Part shown: positions 22,859-35,910 of the stretch, in pieces
How positions within the stretch are numbered: the first letter of the stretch is position 1
Layout of the letters: the number at the start of each line of letters is the position of its first letter
DNA from: Hsuehochloa calcarea
Lineage: Eukaryota; Streptophyta; Magnoliopsida; Poales; Poaceae
Assembly: GCA_036346395.1 (NCBI GenBank)
Contig: CM070602.1
Location: 18,857,098 to 18,921,097 of the forward strand
Length of the DNA stretch: 64,000 nt
Direction: 5' to 3'
Position numbers and translations under genes: made by a program
The notes under the pieces: model-generated
Databases searched by the model: none
Seen by the model: only the letters and a program-made list of their open reading frames with translations
Told to the model about the DNA's origin: nothing

Positions 22859-23063
22859 TTAAATGAATTGGTCGTATAGACGCTTACTCCCGATGCAATC
22901 GTATCAGGCAGACCCCTCATTAAATGTCGTGGTATTCGAGGTGGTCCGTATTCATTTTTAAAGTTTAGAAATTACCTTGGAGTTGAAGGAACTCTTGGTC
23001 CGCTGGTCAAAAAGGGATTTTTGTCCATTGGATTTTCCCCAGAAACGGTTATAGTGTTGTCGC

Positions 23064-23070
23064 TATAAAA
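23064..23070 (+). promoter_or_regulatory. TATA box of the Tat reverse-strand gene
   Basis: CGCTATAAAAGGCCCC lies about 115 bp before the ATG at 23179, with a pyrimidine-rich leader between. It points opposite to the LTR promoter of the element. Confidence 0.65.
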
Positions 23071-24089
23071 GGCCCCTTAGCACTGGGTGTTAGGGTTTCT
23101 ACGCCTTTTGCTTTCATCTTCATCTTCCAAGAAACCATCTCCGATCACCTTTGAATTCTTCACCCAAAAGAAATCATCATGTCGGATCTTATTACCAACT
23201 GCTCGATCTCCGATCTGAGCGAGAAGAAACTTGAAGGTCTGGAAAAGGTTGGGCTATTACCCGATAGAAATCTGATCACGTGGAGATCAGCATTTGGGGA
23301 ACATTCTCCAAGTGGTGAGGACGGAGAAATTTTCGTTTTTCTCGCATATATCGAATGCGGCTTTAGACTTTCAGTTCACTCCTTTCTTTCCCAAGTTTTG
23401 GAGTATTATGGAGTTGAACTGATCAATCTGGCCCCCAACGCCATAGCCAACCTCAACATCTTCGTTTACCTCTGCGAAGCGTACCTGGGAATTCCAGCAA
23501 CCCTGGACCTCTTCAGGTACTACTACAGATTGGTGAATGCGAAGAAGACGACCGGTACACCCGGAGAGTGTACCTTGCGTCTCCATGACGGGAAGGCTGA
23601 GGAGTACATGCCAATGTACTCCTAGTCTTCATGGTCGTCATGGAAGAAGAGTTGGTTTTACATGAAGATCACACAGGGCGATGGCCTTTATTACAGCGGT
23701 AAAAAGGCTATCGGGATCCCTGAAAGCATCTAGGCCCCTAAAAATTGTATTTTGGTAATTAATGACATTATGTGAATATGGGACTAACATGTTTGTTGAA
23801 GTGATTACAAGGCATAGTCCCAAATGACAAAGTGAAACCAAGGAGCTGCATGTCAAAGAATGTTGAAAAGATGGAGTTGATCTCAAAGACAAGGTACAAA
23901 TAGACTAGGACCCCTTTGAATTTTACTGGTCTTTGGAGTATGGAGGAAGACCGGATTATAGGATAAATGTCGTACTATTAAGGGGGAGCTTGTCTAGTAG
24001 CTTGAAAGCATCTCATTATGCCTTTGGATCAACTTAGGATCATGCATGTTCTTTTGGTTTGGTTTAAAAAGAAAATTCTTTTTCTCAGA

Positions 24090-24615
24090 ACACAATCGGA
24101 AGTTCCGGCATGTGAACTGCGGAACTTCCGCTGTGCGGTTGCTCCGAAAAGACTGCGGTTCGATTTTTCCAGAGAGCATCCATTTTCGGGACTTAGCCGA
24201 TTTCTCAAGCGCGGAAGTTCCGCAATGAATCTGAGCGGAAGTTCCGGTGTCATCTGCTGTTCGAAATACGTGCGGTCGAATTTTTCCAGAGAGCATCCAT
24301 TTTCGGGACTTAGCCGATTTCTCAAGCGCGGAAGTTCCGCAATGATACGAGCGGAAGTTCCGTTTAATCGGTTCCTCCGAAATATGTGCGGTCGGTTTTT
24401 TCGAGAGCACCCTTTTTGAGGACTTAGCGTTTCGCGAGTCGCGGTAGTTCATTGTGGAAAAAGCGGATCTTAGGTGTCGGAAGAACCGAATCTATTTGGC
24501 GGAAGTTCCGCACATAAATCAACGGCTAGTTGAGCATTTAATGCTCATTTGTAATGACCGTTACAAATGCACTCGAGTGAAGGCGGAAGTTCCGCACATT
24601 GCCTTCGCGAAGTTC
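24090..24615 (+). repeat. CGGAAGTTCCG palindrome array in 5' LTR
   Basis: About nine copies of GCGGAAGTTCCGC or a close form, spaced 20-130 bp, in a longer unit that also repeats GAGAGCATCCATTTTCGGGA. Nearly all copies are in the GGAAGTTCC orientation; one at 24121 is GGAACTTCC. The counterpart in the 3' LTR is 41960-42470, with many small indels. Confidence 0.85.
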
Positions 24616-24672
24616 CGATTCCCGAGTTTTGCACGATTTTACGCTGACAACGGTCATATTTGGTTGTGGGGG

Positions 24673-24680
24673 TATAAATA
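24673..24680 (+). promoter_or_regulatory. TATA box of the Sirevirus LTR
   Basis: GGGGGTATAAATACACCCC, itself palindromic around the TATA core, directly after the palindrome array. The same sequence is at 42525-42532 in the 3' LTR. Confidence 0.75.
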
Positions 24681-25281
24681 CACCCCACCAGCTCAGGGCG
24701 TGTTGTTGAGCATTCATTCAATTCATTTAAGCCTTGAGCACTCCTCTCACTCCTCATTTACTCTCTTTGCACACTTTTGTGAGGTAGTGAGCAAGAACAA
24801 GAGCATTGCATGATTAGTTGATCCTTTGGCTCTTGATTGCCATCAAGTGAAAGATCAAGTTCTATTCTCTTGGTGCTTGTCGGCACCTAGACGACTTGGC
24901 GGAGGTTGCTCGGTGATCTCTTCAAGAAGCTTGTGAAGAGACCCATTGCCGTTTGTGATTGGTCGGTGTTCACCAACTCCGGAGAGGAGGAAGAACAACC
25001 AAGTGATCGATGGTAGGCTTAATTTGTGGAGCCAGCTTGAGTGGATCAAGCTTCCTCAACGTGGACTAGTGAAGATCGACAAATCTTCGACACCACGGGA
25101 AAAACCCCCTTGTCCTTGTGTGGTTAATTCTTGTCTTTACTTATTGCACTTATTTTTGTAGCTCATAGATTGTGATAAATATCTTTGATTAGAGTATATT
25201 GCTAATTTGGGTAATTTGATTAAGAAAATTTAGAAACCTCCTATTCACCCCCCTCTAGTCGGTTATCCTTGATCCTACAAG

Positions 25282-25294
25282 TGGTATCAGAGCT
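25282..25294 (+). promoter_or_regulatory. Primer-binding site (tRNA-Met) of nested Sirevirus
   Basis: TGGTATCAGAGCT begins three bases after the 5' LTR. Confidence 0.88.
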
Positions 25295-25336
25295 TGGTCT
25301 CTCTAATTTTAGACTTAACCGTCTAGGAGAGAAAGG

Positions 25337-27241
25337 ATGGCTAGCGAGGGAATGTCTATAGGCAAGGCTCCTCTATTTGACGGATCAAATTATTCTTATT
25401 GGAAAATTAGAATGTCAATTTATTTAAAAGCTATGAGCCCAAGCGTATGGAGAATTGTAAGTGAAGGTTTCGTTATGCCACTTGATCCCACACACCCCAC
25501 GGATCAAGACGAACGAAATTCTCATCTCAATGCTCAAGCAATGAACGCTCTCTTTGGAGCTTTAAACGCGGATGAGTTCAATCGCGTGAGCAACCTTGAA
25601 GCGCTCACGAGATATGGACCACGCTCTCTGAAATTCATGAGGCACATCCACGGTTAAAGAAGCCAAATTGCATAGGCTTAGGATCAAATATGAGACATTT
25701 ACAATGTTGCCTCAAGAGAGTATCACCGAAATGTACTCTAGACTCAACAACATTGTAAATGAGCTCAAGGGTCTTGGTACTAATTTGCTTGATATTGATG
25801 TTGTGCGCAAGATGCTTAGGGCTCTTCCCAACAAGTCGAAATGTTGGTGACATTGTTTCTCAACTCTCTGAGTTGCCAAGAATGACACCAACCGGGCTTT
25901 GGGAAATCTCATCACAAATGAGCTCTACAAGAAAGACAAAGAAGAGCTCATGGAGTCAACTTCTTCAAGAAAGAGTTACTGCTTTTAAGGCAAAAGCGGA
26001 ATCAAGCGATGAAGAAGATGAGGATGAAGACTCAGGAAGAGTTTGCCCTCCTTGTGAGGAGGATGAAGAAGTTCATGAGGAGACGGCCTCATAGAAGCTT
26101 CAATTTCGATAAGATTGCAAAGGGCAATCATCCAATGAGAAGAGCGCTATAGCAACATTCGTTGCTATGAGTGTGATGAGAAGGGCCACATTGCCTCTCA
26201 TTGCCCAACCAAGAAGGATGACAAGGGTAAGTCATCAAAGAAGAAGGAATTCAATGGTAAGAAGAAGCTTTTCAAGAAGCTTCACAAGGATGGTAAGAAT
26301 GAAGCCCATATCGGAGAATGGGACTCCGACAAGGAGTTTTGGATTCGACTCCGACTCGATATTGAGGATCCTCCAAGAAGAGAGGACTTGTTGGTATTGC
26401 TATCAAGGAGGCTCCATCGCTATTTTCAACTCCCACTTGCCTCATGGCAAAAGGAGAAAAGGTAAAATCTCTTGATAGTGAAGAACCCTCCTATGATGAG
26501 CTTATGGATATGCTTGAAGAATTAAATGAATATCTTGGAAAGGAAAAGCTAAATTTAGAGTCTTAAAGAAAGAGCATATATCTTTAAAGAACTCTTATGA
26601 TGAATAAAAGAAGCTCATGATTTGCTTGTCCAAGATAAGTCTTACACTAGCATTGGTATTGCTTGCGATATTCAAGAAAAATGCCTAGTGTAAACATTGC
26701 TAGAACTAGCATATCCACTTCTTGCGATGATTTGCTTGCTATACCATGTAGCTCAAGTGTTGATTCTAAAATTGAAAATGCTAAATCTTGTGATAAGCTA
26801 CTTGTAGAAAATAGTGAGCTAAAGGAGCAAGTCACCAAGCTAAGTAAGAGCTTGGAAAGATGTTTCAAGGGTAAAGCTACTCTTGACAAGCTTTTGAGTG
26901 AGCAAAGGTGCTCATTCAATAAGGAAGGACTTGGGTATGTGCCCAAGAAAGGTAAGAAACCGGTAAACAAGCCCGTGAGGTTTGTTAATCAAAATGGCAA
27001 GTTTTGCCAAAAATGCCGGGAAATAGGACATGTTCAACAAAAGTGTCCTATTGGTAAGGTTTCATCAATTGGCTTGTTTGATTCTTGTTATATGCTCAAA
27101 AAGGCCAAAGATGGAAAAGTGATTGCTAGGTTTGTTGGCACCTCAATTTTAGGTGTTAAGAAGAATGCTATTTGGGTGCCCAAATCTTTGATAACTAACC
27201 TCCAAGGACCCAAAAAAATATGGGTACCTAAAAGAACTTGA
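25337..27241 (+). pseudogene. gag of nested Sirevirus
   Basis: ATG at 25337 (MASEGMSIGKAPLFDGSNYS). The N-terminal copia gag domain is broken by a one-base loss near 25650 and by further frameshifts near 25850 and 26100. Two CCHC knuckles remain: CYECDEKGHIASHC at about 26170-26211 and CQKCREIGHVQQKC at about 27007-27048. Between them is an acidic/Lys-rich, coiled-coil-like stretch. The last open part (26663-27241) runs to just before pol. Confidence 0.82.
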
Positions 27242-27253
27242 TTTCTTTTGTAG

Positions 27254-28819
27254 GTGAACTATAAGACCGGTGGAAGGCATTGGGTGCTTGATAGTGGTTG
27301 CACTCAACATATGACCGAAGATCGGAAAATGTTCACCTCATTTGAAAATGGGAGCGGTAATGAAAAGATCACTTTTGGTGACAATAGCAAAGGAAAGGTA
27401 ATTGGCTTAGGTAAAATTGCTATCTCAAATGACCTTTCCATTTCAAATGTATCTTTAGTAGAAACATTGAATTTCAATTTGCTATCCGTTGCTCAATTAT
27501 GTGATCTTGGATTAACTTGCTCTTTCTCTAAAAAGGAGGTTACTATTTTTAAAGAAAAAGAAAAAGAAATGATTTTTAAAGGTTTTAGATTCGGCAATCT
27601 TTATTTGGTTGATTTCTCCTCAAATGAATCTTGTTTGAAAACTTGTTTGATTGCAAAAACTTCAATGGGTTGGTTATGGCATAGAAGATTAGGTCATGTG
27701 GGAATGATTCAACTTAAAAAGCTTTTTAAACATGACTTAGTGGTTGGATTGAAGGATGTGAAGTTTGAGAAAAATAGACTTTGTAGTGCTTGCCAAGCCG
27801 GAAAGCAAGTTGCTAACTCTCATCCTTCCAAAAGTATCATGTCAACTTCCAGGCCATTAGAGCTCTTACATATGGATTTGTTCGGGCCAACAACCTATAA
27901 GAGCATTGGGGGCAATAGCTATTGTTTAGTCGTTGTAGATGATTACTCTAGATATACATGGGTATTCTTCTTATATGACAAAGGTGAAGCCTCCAAGATT
28001 TTTAAAAGTTTTGCAAAAAGGGCTCAAAATGAATTTGATTTCAAAATAAAGAAAATCCGTAGTGATAATGGTTCCGAGTTCAAAAACACTAATATTGAAG
28101 ATTATTGTGATGAACTTGGAATAAAGCATGAGTTTTCCACTACCTACACTCCGGAGCAAAATGGAGTTGTAGAGAGGAAAAATCGTACATTAATAGAAAT
28201 GGCTAGGACAATGCTTGATGAGTATAATACTTCCGATCGCTTTTGGGCGGAAGCCATTAATACCGCTTGTCATGCTATAAATCGTCTTTATTTGCATAGG
28301 CTTTTGAAAAAGACTTCCTATGAACTCCTTATTGGAAGAAAACCGAACATCTCTTACTTTAGAGTATTTGGTTGCAAATGCTATATCTTAAGAAAGGGTA
28401 TTCGACTTTCTAAATTTGCAAGTCGGTGTGATGTTGGTTTTCTACTAGGTTATTCTTCAAATAGCAAAGCATATCGTGTCTTTAACAAAACTAGTGGTAT
28501 TGTTGAAGAAAGACACGATGTACAATTTGATGAAACTAACGGCTCTCAAGAAGAGCAAGAAGATTTTGATGATGTAGGTAATGGAGCTCTTATGGAAGCA
28601 ATGAATAATATGCAAATTGGGGATATTAAGCCTAAAGAAGATCAAAATGAACCATCATCATCCATAAGAGTTGAGCCACCTACCTCTTCCGTGACAAATG
28701 AAATTAATCAAAATCAAGAAGATGTCAAGGAAGGTGATCAATCATTTAATCTACCTCAAAGAATCCACAACGCAATAGCTAAAGACCATCCAATAGACCA
28801 AATATTGGGTGAAGTAAGC
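27254..28819 (+). pseudogene. pol 5' part of nested Sirevirus: protease and integrase (interrupted)
   Basis: Open without stops until the nested element. Protease: HWVLDSGCTQHMT with the catalytic DSG intact. The integrase zinc-binding region has WLWHRRLGHVG (H-H) and CSACQAGKQ (C-C). The integrase core shows LLHMDLFGP (first Asp), IRSDNGSEF (second Asp) and EQNGVVERKNRTL (Glu). The C-terminal RVFGCKCYI and VGFLLGYSSNSKAYRVFN motifs follow. The reading frame enters the Tekay LTR at 28825 and resumes at 37257 after the target duplication. The enzyme domains here look capable of function apart from the interruption. Confidence 0.9.
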
Positions 28820-28824
28820 AAAGG

Positions 28825-30996
28825 TGTAATACCTCATAAATCCAGCTAGTTCGTATAGTTTGGAATTTATTCGAAAACGAGATTCAAATTTCTCCGGAAT
28901 CGCATTCGGTAAAAGAGGGAAGTCGGAGGGAGAGAAAGAATTAGTTTTTTCAGAATTTTCCATCCTTGAGGGGTTATCGGAGTTTTCCACTAACTTGGGC
29001 CAAGGGAGGGGGCCGTAGCCCACTAGGAGGCCGACCATATAAGGGGGGCACCACTCCCCAACCCTAACCGGCCACCTCCCCTCCCACCTAGCCGCCACCC
29101 TTCCCCTCTCCACCCTCCATAGGCCGGCGCCTCCTCCTGGTTTGGCGCCGCCTCCTCCCCGTCGCCGCCATTGGTGCTCCGGTTGGTCTCCAAGATCCCG
29201 GCGCTCCTCCTCCGATCTGTCCTCCGTGGTCGTTTCTTCGCGGTTGTTCGCTGTGGTGTGGCGGCCAAGGAAGAAGAAGGAGACCAGCGGGGAGTGGTTC
29301 TTCGTCGTCCTACGGGTCTTCAAGGGTAACGAGCACCCCGGTTATTTGTTTGATCAAGTTTTGTTGCGGTAGAGATCATTTGAGTCACGTCGGTTTAGAG
29401 TTCTAGAATTTACAGATTTGATCAGAATGTTGCGCGGCTTGTTACAGTACTTTAGAGGCCGAATTTGGGGTTTTTCCCTTCTAGAGATTTGTTCCTGGTT
29501 TCGTTAGCTTTCTTTTGGCACAAAGATGAGGAAATTCCGACCAGTAGTTTGAGAGATATGAATTTTTCAATACGATCTGTCCAATCTGTCTGAAATCTGT
29601 GGTCAGTAGGTTTGTCCCTTGTTTGTGTTCAAAATAGAGGCCGAATCAGAAGATTCCCCCATCTAAGTTATTGTAGATCTTTAAATTATCTTTCCAAGTT
29701 GATAAAGATCATTCCATTTGGATCAGTAGGCTACAAGTTACACTATTTTCTTTACTGCTGATCTGTTTTCTGGACTGACGTAGATGGGTTAGGTTTAGCA
29801 GTTAATTACCCCTCTGTTTTGGCCGAATCAGAAGATTCCGCCAACTAAGGTTTTGTAGCCTGATCAGTTAAGAATCAGTGAGCACTAGTTTCAGGTCGTT
29901 TAGAGTTACAGATAATTATTGGTGAATTTTCTTGTGCAACTGCCCGTAGAACAATAATCTGGACTTTTGGTGTAGATGTCAAATTGAACCCTTGGGATGA
30001 GTGGGTTGATTAGAGAGCATCGTAGTACACTTGTAGCTGTGCTATATTCGATTATCCGTATTACGTGGTAATACTTGTGTAGGCGGTGAGACGGTGGGTG
30101 GAAGGACACCTTCGTTGTATCACAACACGTCACCACACGGAAGGCAAGTGCAAATGTTTAAATTGTGTGAATTCATTGATTTCATGTTAACTTGGTAAAT
30201 TATGAATATTCATGTGATTTGAGTATGATGTGGTAGAGTTCAATACCTTATTCGATGATACATTGAGTTGAATGCCAAGTTATGTTTTTCATTTCATGCA
30301 TACATAATTCGATTCTTGTCACGGGAGTAGAAACTTGATTAAGTCCCATTAATTCCAATATGGGCATGTAAGACCTACCATTCCAATGTAGGCGATTTGG
30401 ACATTCCGTATGAAACGTTCTTCATACGGACTTGGATCCCCGCTCTTGGTTAAGAGCGGGCTTAAATGAACACCGACGGTGTGTCACTAGTTATCTAGTA
30501 TAAACATGTGGAAAGTCCATTCTCCTTCAATGCATTCATTCATTCATACCATGTGTTCTTAAATTCATGAAGTAAATGATGTACTTGGTAGATTGTTTCA
30601 ATTCAGTGTTCTATGTGAATGTATATGTTGTGCTTGCTGAGTTTCGACTCACTCTTGCTTTTATTTATTTATAGGTGAATTCGGTGAAAGCGGTTTGCTA
30701 GCGGGAGGGTGTAGTCGGCCGTTCCTTGCACATGAATAAAATAATCATTCGTTAAAGTTACATTTACATCTCTTGATTTTATTTATAGTGTAATGGTGTA
30801 ATAATTGTCACTTGGAGGTTCATTATTATCGCTTTGGTTAATTCTCGTTTAAATTTATAGATGAGCTGTGATTAAGCCATAGATTGTTATCATGGTTGTC
30901 GTTTCTTTAGCATTTAATGTGATGTTAATCTTATGAATGGATTAGTAGGTTGTCTTGTTAGGTGACATCTTGTCTTCCGAATAGGCGAGTGTTACT
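28825..30996 (+). repeat. 5' LTR of the Tekay-type element
   Basis: TGTAATACCTCATAAATCC at the start. A TATA-like CATATAAGG lies at 29036-29044, followed by a GC-rich leader. From 29658 to the end it matches 35911-37251. The end reads GTGTTACT where the right LTR has GTGTTACA. Confidence 0.88.
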
Positions 30997-31016
30997 GATT
31001 AGTATCGAGGCGGGCT
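30996..31016 (+). promoter_or_regulatory. Degraded primer-binding site of the Tekay-type element
   Basis: TGATTAGTATCGAGGC in the position where TTTGGTATCAGAGC is expected; the CAG within the motif is replaced by CG-containing sequence. Confidence 0.5.
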
Positions 31017-31227
31017 TGGTCCGTGGTGATTAGATTGATAACATTTACTAAAACTAGTTTAAGGTTGTCAACATAAACTAAAATTTGTCAACGATTTATT
31101 AACTTAAAACTTGGCACACCGTGCCTGATGGGAGGGTTAGGTATAACTTTGCTTCCGCATTTCTTTCAAGTCATTCCCTTATGTTACGATAATTGAATTG
31201 TTTGATCTTTTGTGTGGTGGTGTTTAG

Positions 31228-32320
31228 ATGGCGAGAGGCCGTGGCGTGGTCGATCCACCGGTCCGTGGTCGAAGTCGGGGGCGCGGTCGGCCGTGTCTTC
31301 TTCTCGATCGAGGAAGTTCTTGAGGCGCCACGGAGAGATTGCCTCTGCCGCTCCTCCGGTCGCAGAGCCTCTGTTGTGTCTGCAGAACTTATCGAGAACC
31401 TTATGAGAGAGAACCGGCTACTCCAAGAATCGCATGACGGCCATTCTGCGGCAGTGCACCGTGGCGAGAACACATTCTTTGCTCTTGTTCCACGAGATTA
31501 GGATGAATCTTGGAGTGTATGTCGCCGATTGGACTCTTTTGATGGGCCGCACACCGGTCAGTGCGGATTGGTTGAGATATATGGAGCGTCGGTTTGGGGC
31601 ATTAGAGTGACGTCGGTCTGAGAGGCGCGTTCGTGGCTTTTCGGTTGAAGGTCAAGGCGACATCGGTGGGAAGGAGTCCTGTCTTCTAGGACTCCGATTG
31701 AGGTCTGCCACTTGGGAAGTGTTCGTGGAGAAATTCGAGGACACAATTCTATCCGGACTCCTTTGTTGAGAAGATGGAACAAACACTTTGACTTTTGAGC
31801 AAGGAAAGATGAAGGTATCGAGTGCAGGTGGGTTCAATAACACAGTGCGCTTTGTACCAGCGGTGGCGAATGATGATAATGAGAAGGCTAAGAGGTTCAG
31901 CGGGGCCTCAACCAAAATACCGCTTGGTTCCGAGGCGGCGATCATGCGTGATTTCAGCTCGGTGGTCGAGCAAGCTAGAGGAATGGAGTTGGAGAAAGGC
32001 GCGACTCGCAAAGTCAGTGCTTTAGTGGTTACACCTCGGCAATTCGGTGGTGGGCGAAGCGGAGTTTTAGTGGAGGAATGGGTCTTTTGACCGCTCCCAA
32101 GAGATTTCGAAGGGTCACAACACTCGCCTGTCCGTCGGTGGCGATCTTCCTCTTGGCGCCCGTCCTTTGTCTTCCATTCCATCGGTGCGTCTGTTCGGGG
32201 CGGGCATGAAATGCTTCGGTGTGGTGAGGAGCATCGAGCTTGAGTGTTCCTTGGGGTCATGTCGTCATTGTGGTCGGGATGGCCACAAAGCGTCGGTTTG
32301 CAAGCGAACCGGCGAGTATC
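31228..32320 (+). pseudogene. gag of the Tekay-type element
   Basis: ATG at 31228 after the untranslated leader, with an Arg/Gly-rich start. Capsid-like sequence is spread over several frames with stops at 31499-31501 and 32087-32089. The CCHC knuckle CRHCGRDGHKASVC is at about 32257-32298. Multiple frameshifts. Confidence 0.72.
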
Positions 32321-32599
32321 ATCGGTGGGAGCCCGTTCGGCGAGCTTCATCTTCCAGCGTTCACGGTGGTTGATTCGAACTCTGGCGGCGATCTACGCAC
32401 CACGATTCACTCGGGGTGGATTCCTCCTTGATGGTTCCTCGAGCACCTCCGGCGAGGTTCTATTGGAACCCGTTCGGCCGCACCTCCGTCGTCTGTTGCT
32501 CTGCGGCTGGTTTTGGACACCCTTCGCGAGTGTCGGAGCTTCTTCGCCCGATCCGCCAGAGTCTACGCCATGCCCACTCGGATACTATGAGGCGGCCGG

Positions 32600-35500
32600 A
32601 CATGGTGGCGGTACTTTACTAGTTGACTCGCATGATGCTTTCATATTGTTTGATTACGGTGCTACGTATTCGTTTGTGTCCCTGGAGTTTGTCAGAAGAG
32701 CGAGTTTGAGTCTGCAGTTCATCTCTGAGTCCGTGGTAGTCAGTTCCCCGGGGGGTCTTATTTTCACTCTGATTTGTCAGGCCGTTCTATTGATATCGAT
32801 GGGGAGGTTTTCCTTTGCTAACCTTATAGTGATTCAATTGGCACCTTTTGATGTCATGCGGGATGGGTGGTTATTCCAATCTGGGCCAAGATCTGTATAC
32901 GGAAGGCGGTGACTCGCAAGCTCCTTAGGTGAAGAATTGGTATTCGAGGAGTGCACGTCGATTCGCGTTAAATTTGGCTAGTCTGTACCCTAGCCGCCGT
33001 GCATTAACCTATGGCTTGCTTTGGTCCCTCAATGAAAAGGTTGGCTCTTCATTACGTATTGAGGAGATACCAGTTGCGAATGAGTTTTCGATGTTTTCCT
33101 GCGGGCGCACAGGATGCCTCCGTCGGAGAGTGGAGTTCGGATTGATCTTATTAGGAACGCGACCCATATCGATGTCTCCTTATCGGTTGTACGACCATTT
33201 CAAGAAGAATTGAAGAAACAGTTGGGCGACACTTGTCCAAGGATATGATTCGCGTAGCGTCTCACCTTAGGAGCACATGCTTTTCACCAAGAAGAAGGAT
33301 GGCGGTTAGGCGCATGTGTGTGGATTATCGGGCTCTTAACCAAGCAGCGGTGAAGAATAAATATCCATTACCCGTATCGAGGATCTCTTCGACCAATTGA
33401 AGGGGCCAAAATATTCTCGAAGATTGACCTTGATCGGTACAATCGATTAGTGTCCGGAGCAGGACATCGAGAAAACGACTTTTCCACGAGTATGGCCATT
33501 ATGAGTACAAAGTTATGTCTTTTGGGTGACGAATGCTCTGCAGCTTTCATGGAGGCCATGAGCGGTATGCTACATCAATACCTCGATGATTTTGTTGTCG
33601 TATTTATTGGCGATATCTTGATCAATTCCAAAGCGGAAGAAGATCACGCTCGACATTTGAAGTTGGTACTTGAAACACCGAGAAAGAACCAATTCTATGC
33701 CAAATTGAAGAAGTGCGAGTTACGGATTTACGAGGTGGGATTTCTAGGCCATGTTATCAACCAAGATGGTATATCGGTTGATCCTAGCAAGATCTCTACG
33801 GTGGTAGAGTGGGCAAGACCAACCAATGTCAAGGAGGTGAGGAGTTTTACGGGATTAGCGGGTTATTCTGGCGTTTCGTGGAAGGTTTCTCCATTATTGC
33901 TAGACCAATGTCGGTGACACGAAAGGAGTTAAATTTCGGTGGTCGGAAGCATGTGGCGCAGCTTTTGTGCATTAAAGGAAAGATTGGTGGTCGCTCGATT
34001 TTGACTCTTCCCGAGCCCGAAGCGGTTCACCATTTATTGAGATCGTCGATAGTTGGTCTCGGATGTGTACTTATGCGGGAGGGCAAAGTGATTGCTTATG
34101 CGTCGCGACAGTTGAAGAAGCATGGCGAGAATTACCCACTCATGATCTCGAGTTAGTGCGATGGTTCTTGCTTTAAAAATCGGCGCCATTATTTGTACAG
34201 CGAGTCTTGTGACATCTTCACCGATCACAAGAGTTTAAAATATATCTTTACCGGAAGGATTTGAACACGAGACGGAGGAGATGGTTAGAGCGATTAAGGA
34301 CTATGATCTCACCATTCGGTATCATCCGAGCAAGGCAAGCGTGGTAGCGGATGCTTTGAGTCGCAAGGCGACACCATCTCTCGTTAGTTGTCTTATCGCT
34401 GATTTTGAGCGTATGGATATTTCCTATTGTTTTGCGGGTACCGCCAGTGAGACTTCGGTTGCTTTTAGAGTTAGCACTTCGGATCAAGTGCGAGAAGCAC
34501 AAAGATGATCGGATGTTTATTGGTGAGAAAGCGTTGTATTGAGGGCAAGCAAGGCCATTTCGGTATAGATGAAATTGATGCGTTACGGTTTAAAGGCCGC
34601 CTCTGTGTTCCCAGGGAGGCTAAGGTGAGGGTGGGGATTTTGAAGGGGGAACATCGTACGTCGTATACAGTGCACCCTGGAGAGACCAAGATGTACAAAG
34701 ATCTAAAGAGAAACTTCCGGTGGAAGAGGATGAAGGTTGATATTGCACAAGATGTAGCATCTTGTGGAGTCTGTCGGTGAGTCAAGGTTTGAACATAAGC
34801 GGCCGTGGGATTCTTTGCAACCAGAGGAGGTCTGGTGTGGCCGTGGGATGATATGTCAATGGATTTTGTAGTCGGTTTACCTCGCACGCAACGAGGGAAG
34901 GATGCTATTTGGGTCATTGTGGACCGGCTCAGTAAGTCTGCTCATTTTATTCCTATCCGCACAACAAATTCGGCAAGTGATTTGGCTCCTCTTTATGTGC
35001 GGGAAGTAGTGCGGTTGCACGGAGTTCAAAACCATTGTTTACGATCGGACGCCGAAATTTGTCTCAAGTTACAGGAGAGTTTGCGAGTGCCATGGGCACA
35101 CAAATCTGTCTTAGCACGACCTTTCATCCCAGACGGATGGACAATCAGCGCACTATTCGGACATTGGAAGATATGCTCGGTGTTGTGTTTTATCCTCGGA
35201 AAGGAAGTTGGGAAGAACATTTATCGTTGGCGAGTTTGCTTATAATAACAGATTATCATGCGATTCGGCGGCACCATTCGAGGTTCTTTATGGGCGTAAG
35301 TGCGAGTCCCGTTGTGTTGGGATGAGGTTGGAGAGCGGGCGATTTGGGTCCGATTGGGTTGAAGCAAGCGATGACTAGAGTGGCGAGTTAGGCAAAATCA
35401 TTGTTTTCGAGGCGACGTAAGAGCTACGTGAGATGTCGGAAGGCGGGATTTGGAATTCATAGTGGGTGACGAAGTTACATTGAGAGTGTCGCCATCCAAA

Positions 35501-35900
35501 GGTGTGGTGCGGTTTGGCACCAAAGGAAAGCTTAGTCCAGGTATGTTGGACCTTTTCCAATCGTGTACGAATTGGAAAACTAGCTTACCGTTTGGACCTT
35601 CGGACTCCATGAAAGGGGTCCACAATGTGTTTCATGTGTCCATGTTGCGGAAATTTTGAGGATCGGACCATGTTATTCCTTTGGAGCCTTTGATTATTGA
35701 GCAAGATCTTACTATCGAATCCCGACCGGTGAGAATATTAGAAGGAGCAGAACGAGTTCTGAGGAACAAAACCCTGAAGTTTGTTAAAATCCTTTGGTCT
35801 CATCAGTCCGAAAGAGAGGCTACTTGGGAGTTGGAGTCCCGCATGCGCGAACAATACCCCGACCTGTTCACTTCAGGTAATTATTTAAGTTATTCATCAT
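32600..35900 (+). pseudogene. pol of the Tekay-type element (PR, RT, RH, INT, chromodomain)
   Basis: Protease at about 32600-32900 reads FDYGATYSFVS, so the DSG triad is D-Y-G. RT at about 33110-33900 has RMCVDYRALNQAAVKNKYPL and DFVVVFIGDILINS, where the first catalytic Asp of the usual IDDIL is Gly. RNase H is at about 33990-34370 (HPSKASVVADALSRK). Integrase at about 34620-35330 has DMSMDFVVGLPRTQRG and VDRLSKSAHFIPI. A chromodomain follows at about 35700-35870 (RVLRNKTLKFVKILW, ATWELESRMREQYPDLF). At least eight frame changes. The chromodomain end is still open. Confidence 0.85.
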
Positions 35901-35910
35901 TCTTTCTCCC

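Larger units (their letters stand above)
23721..25279 (+). repeat. 5' LTR of nested Sirevirus
   Basis: TGAAAGCATCTAGGCCCC...GATCCTACA. It contains the palindrome array (24090-24615), a TATA box at 24673-24680 and the CACCCCCCTCTAGTCGG block near its end that is conserved in Sirevirus LTRs. Confidence 0.92.

Noticed and set aside
24090..24615. Repeat array as CRISPR-like
   Set aside because: Copies are short palindromes with irregular spacing inside a plant LTR; this is a eukaryotic transposon.
24090..24615. GGAAGTTCC copies as heat-shock elements
   Set aside because: Heat-shock elements need two bases between GAA and TTC; here there is one, so the spacing is wrong.
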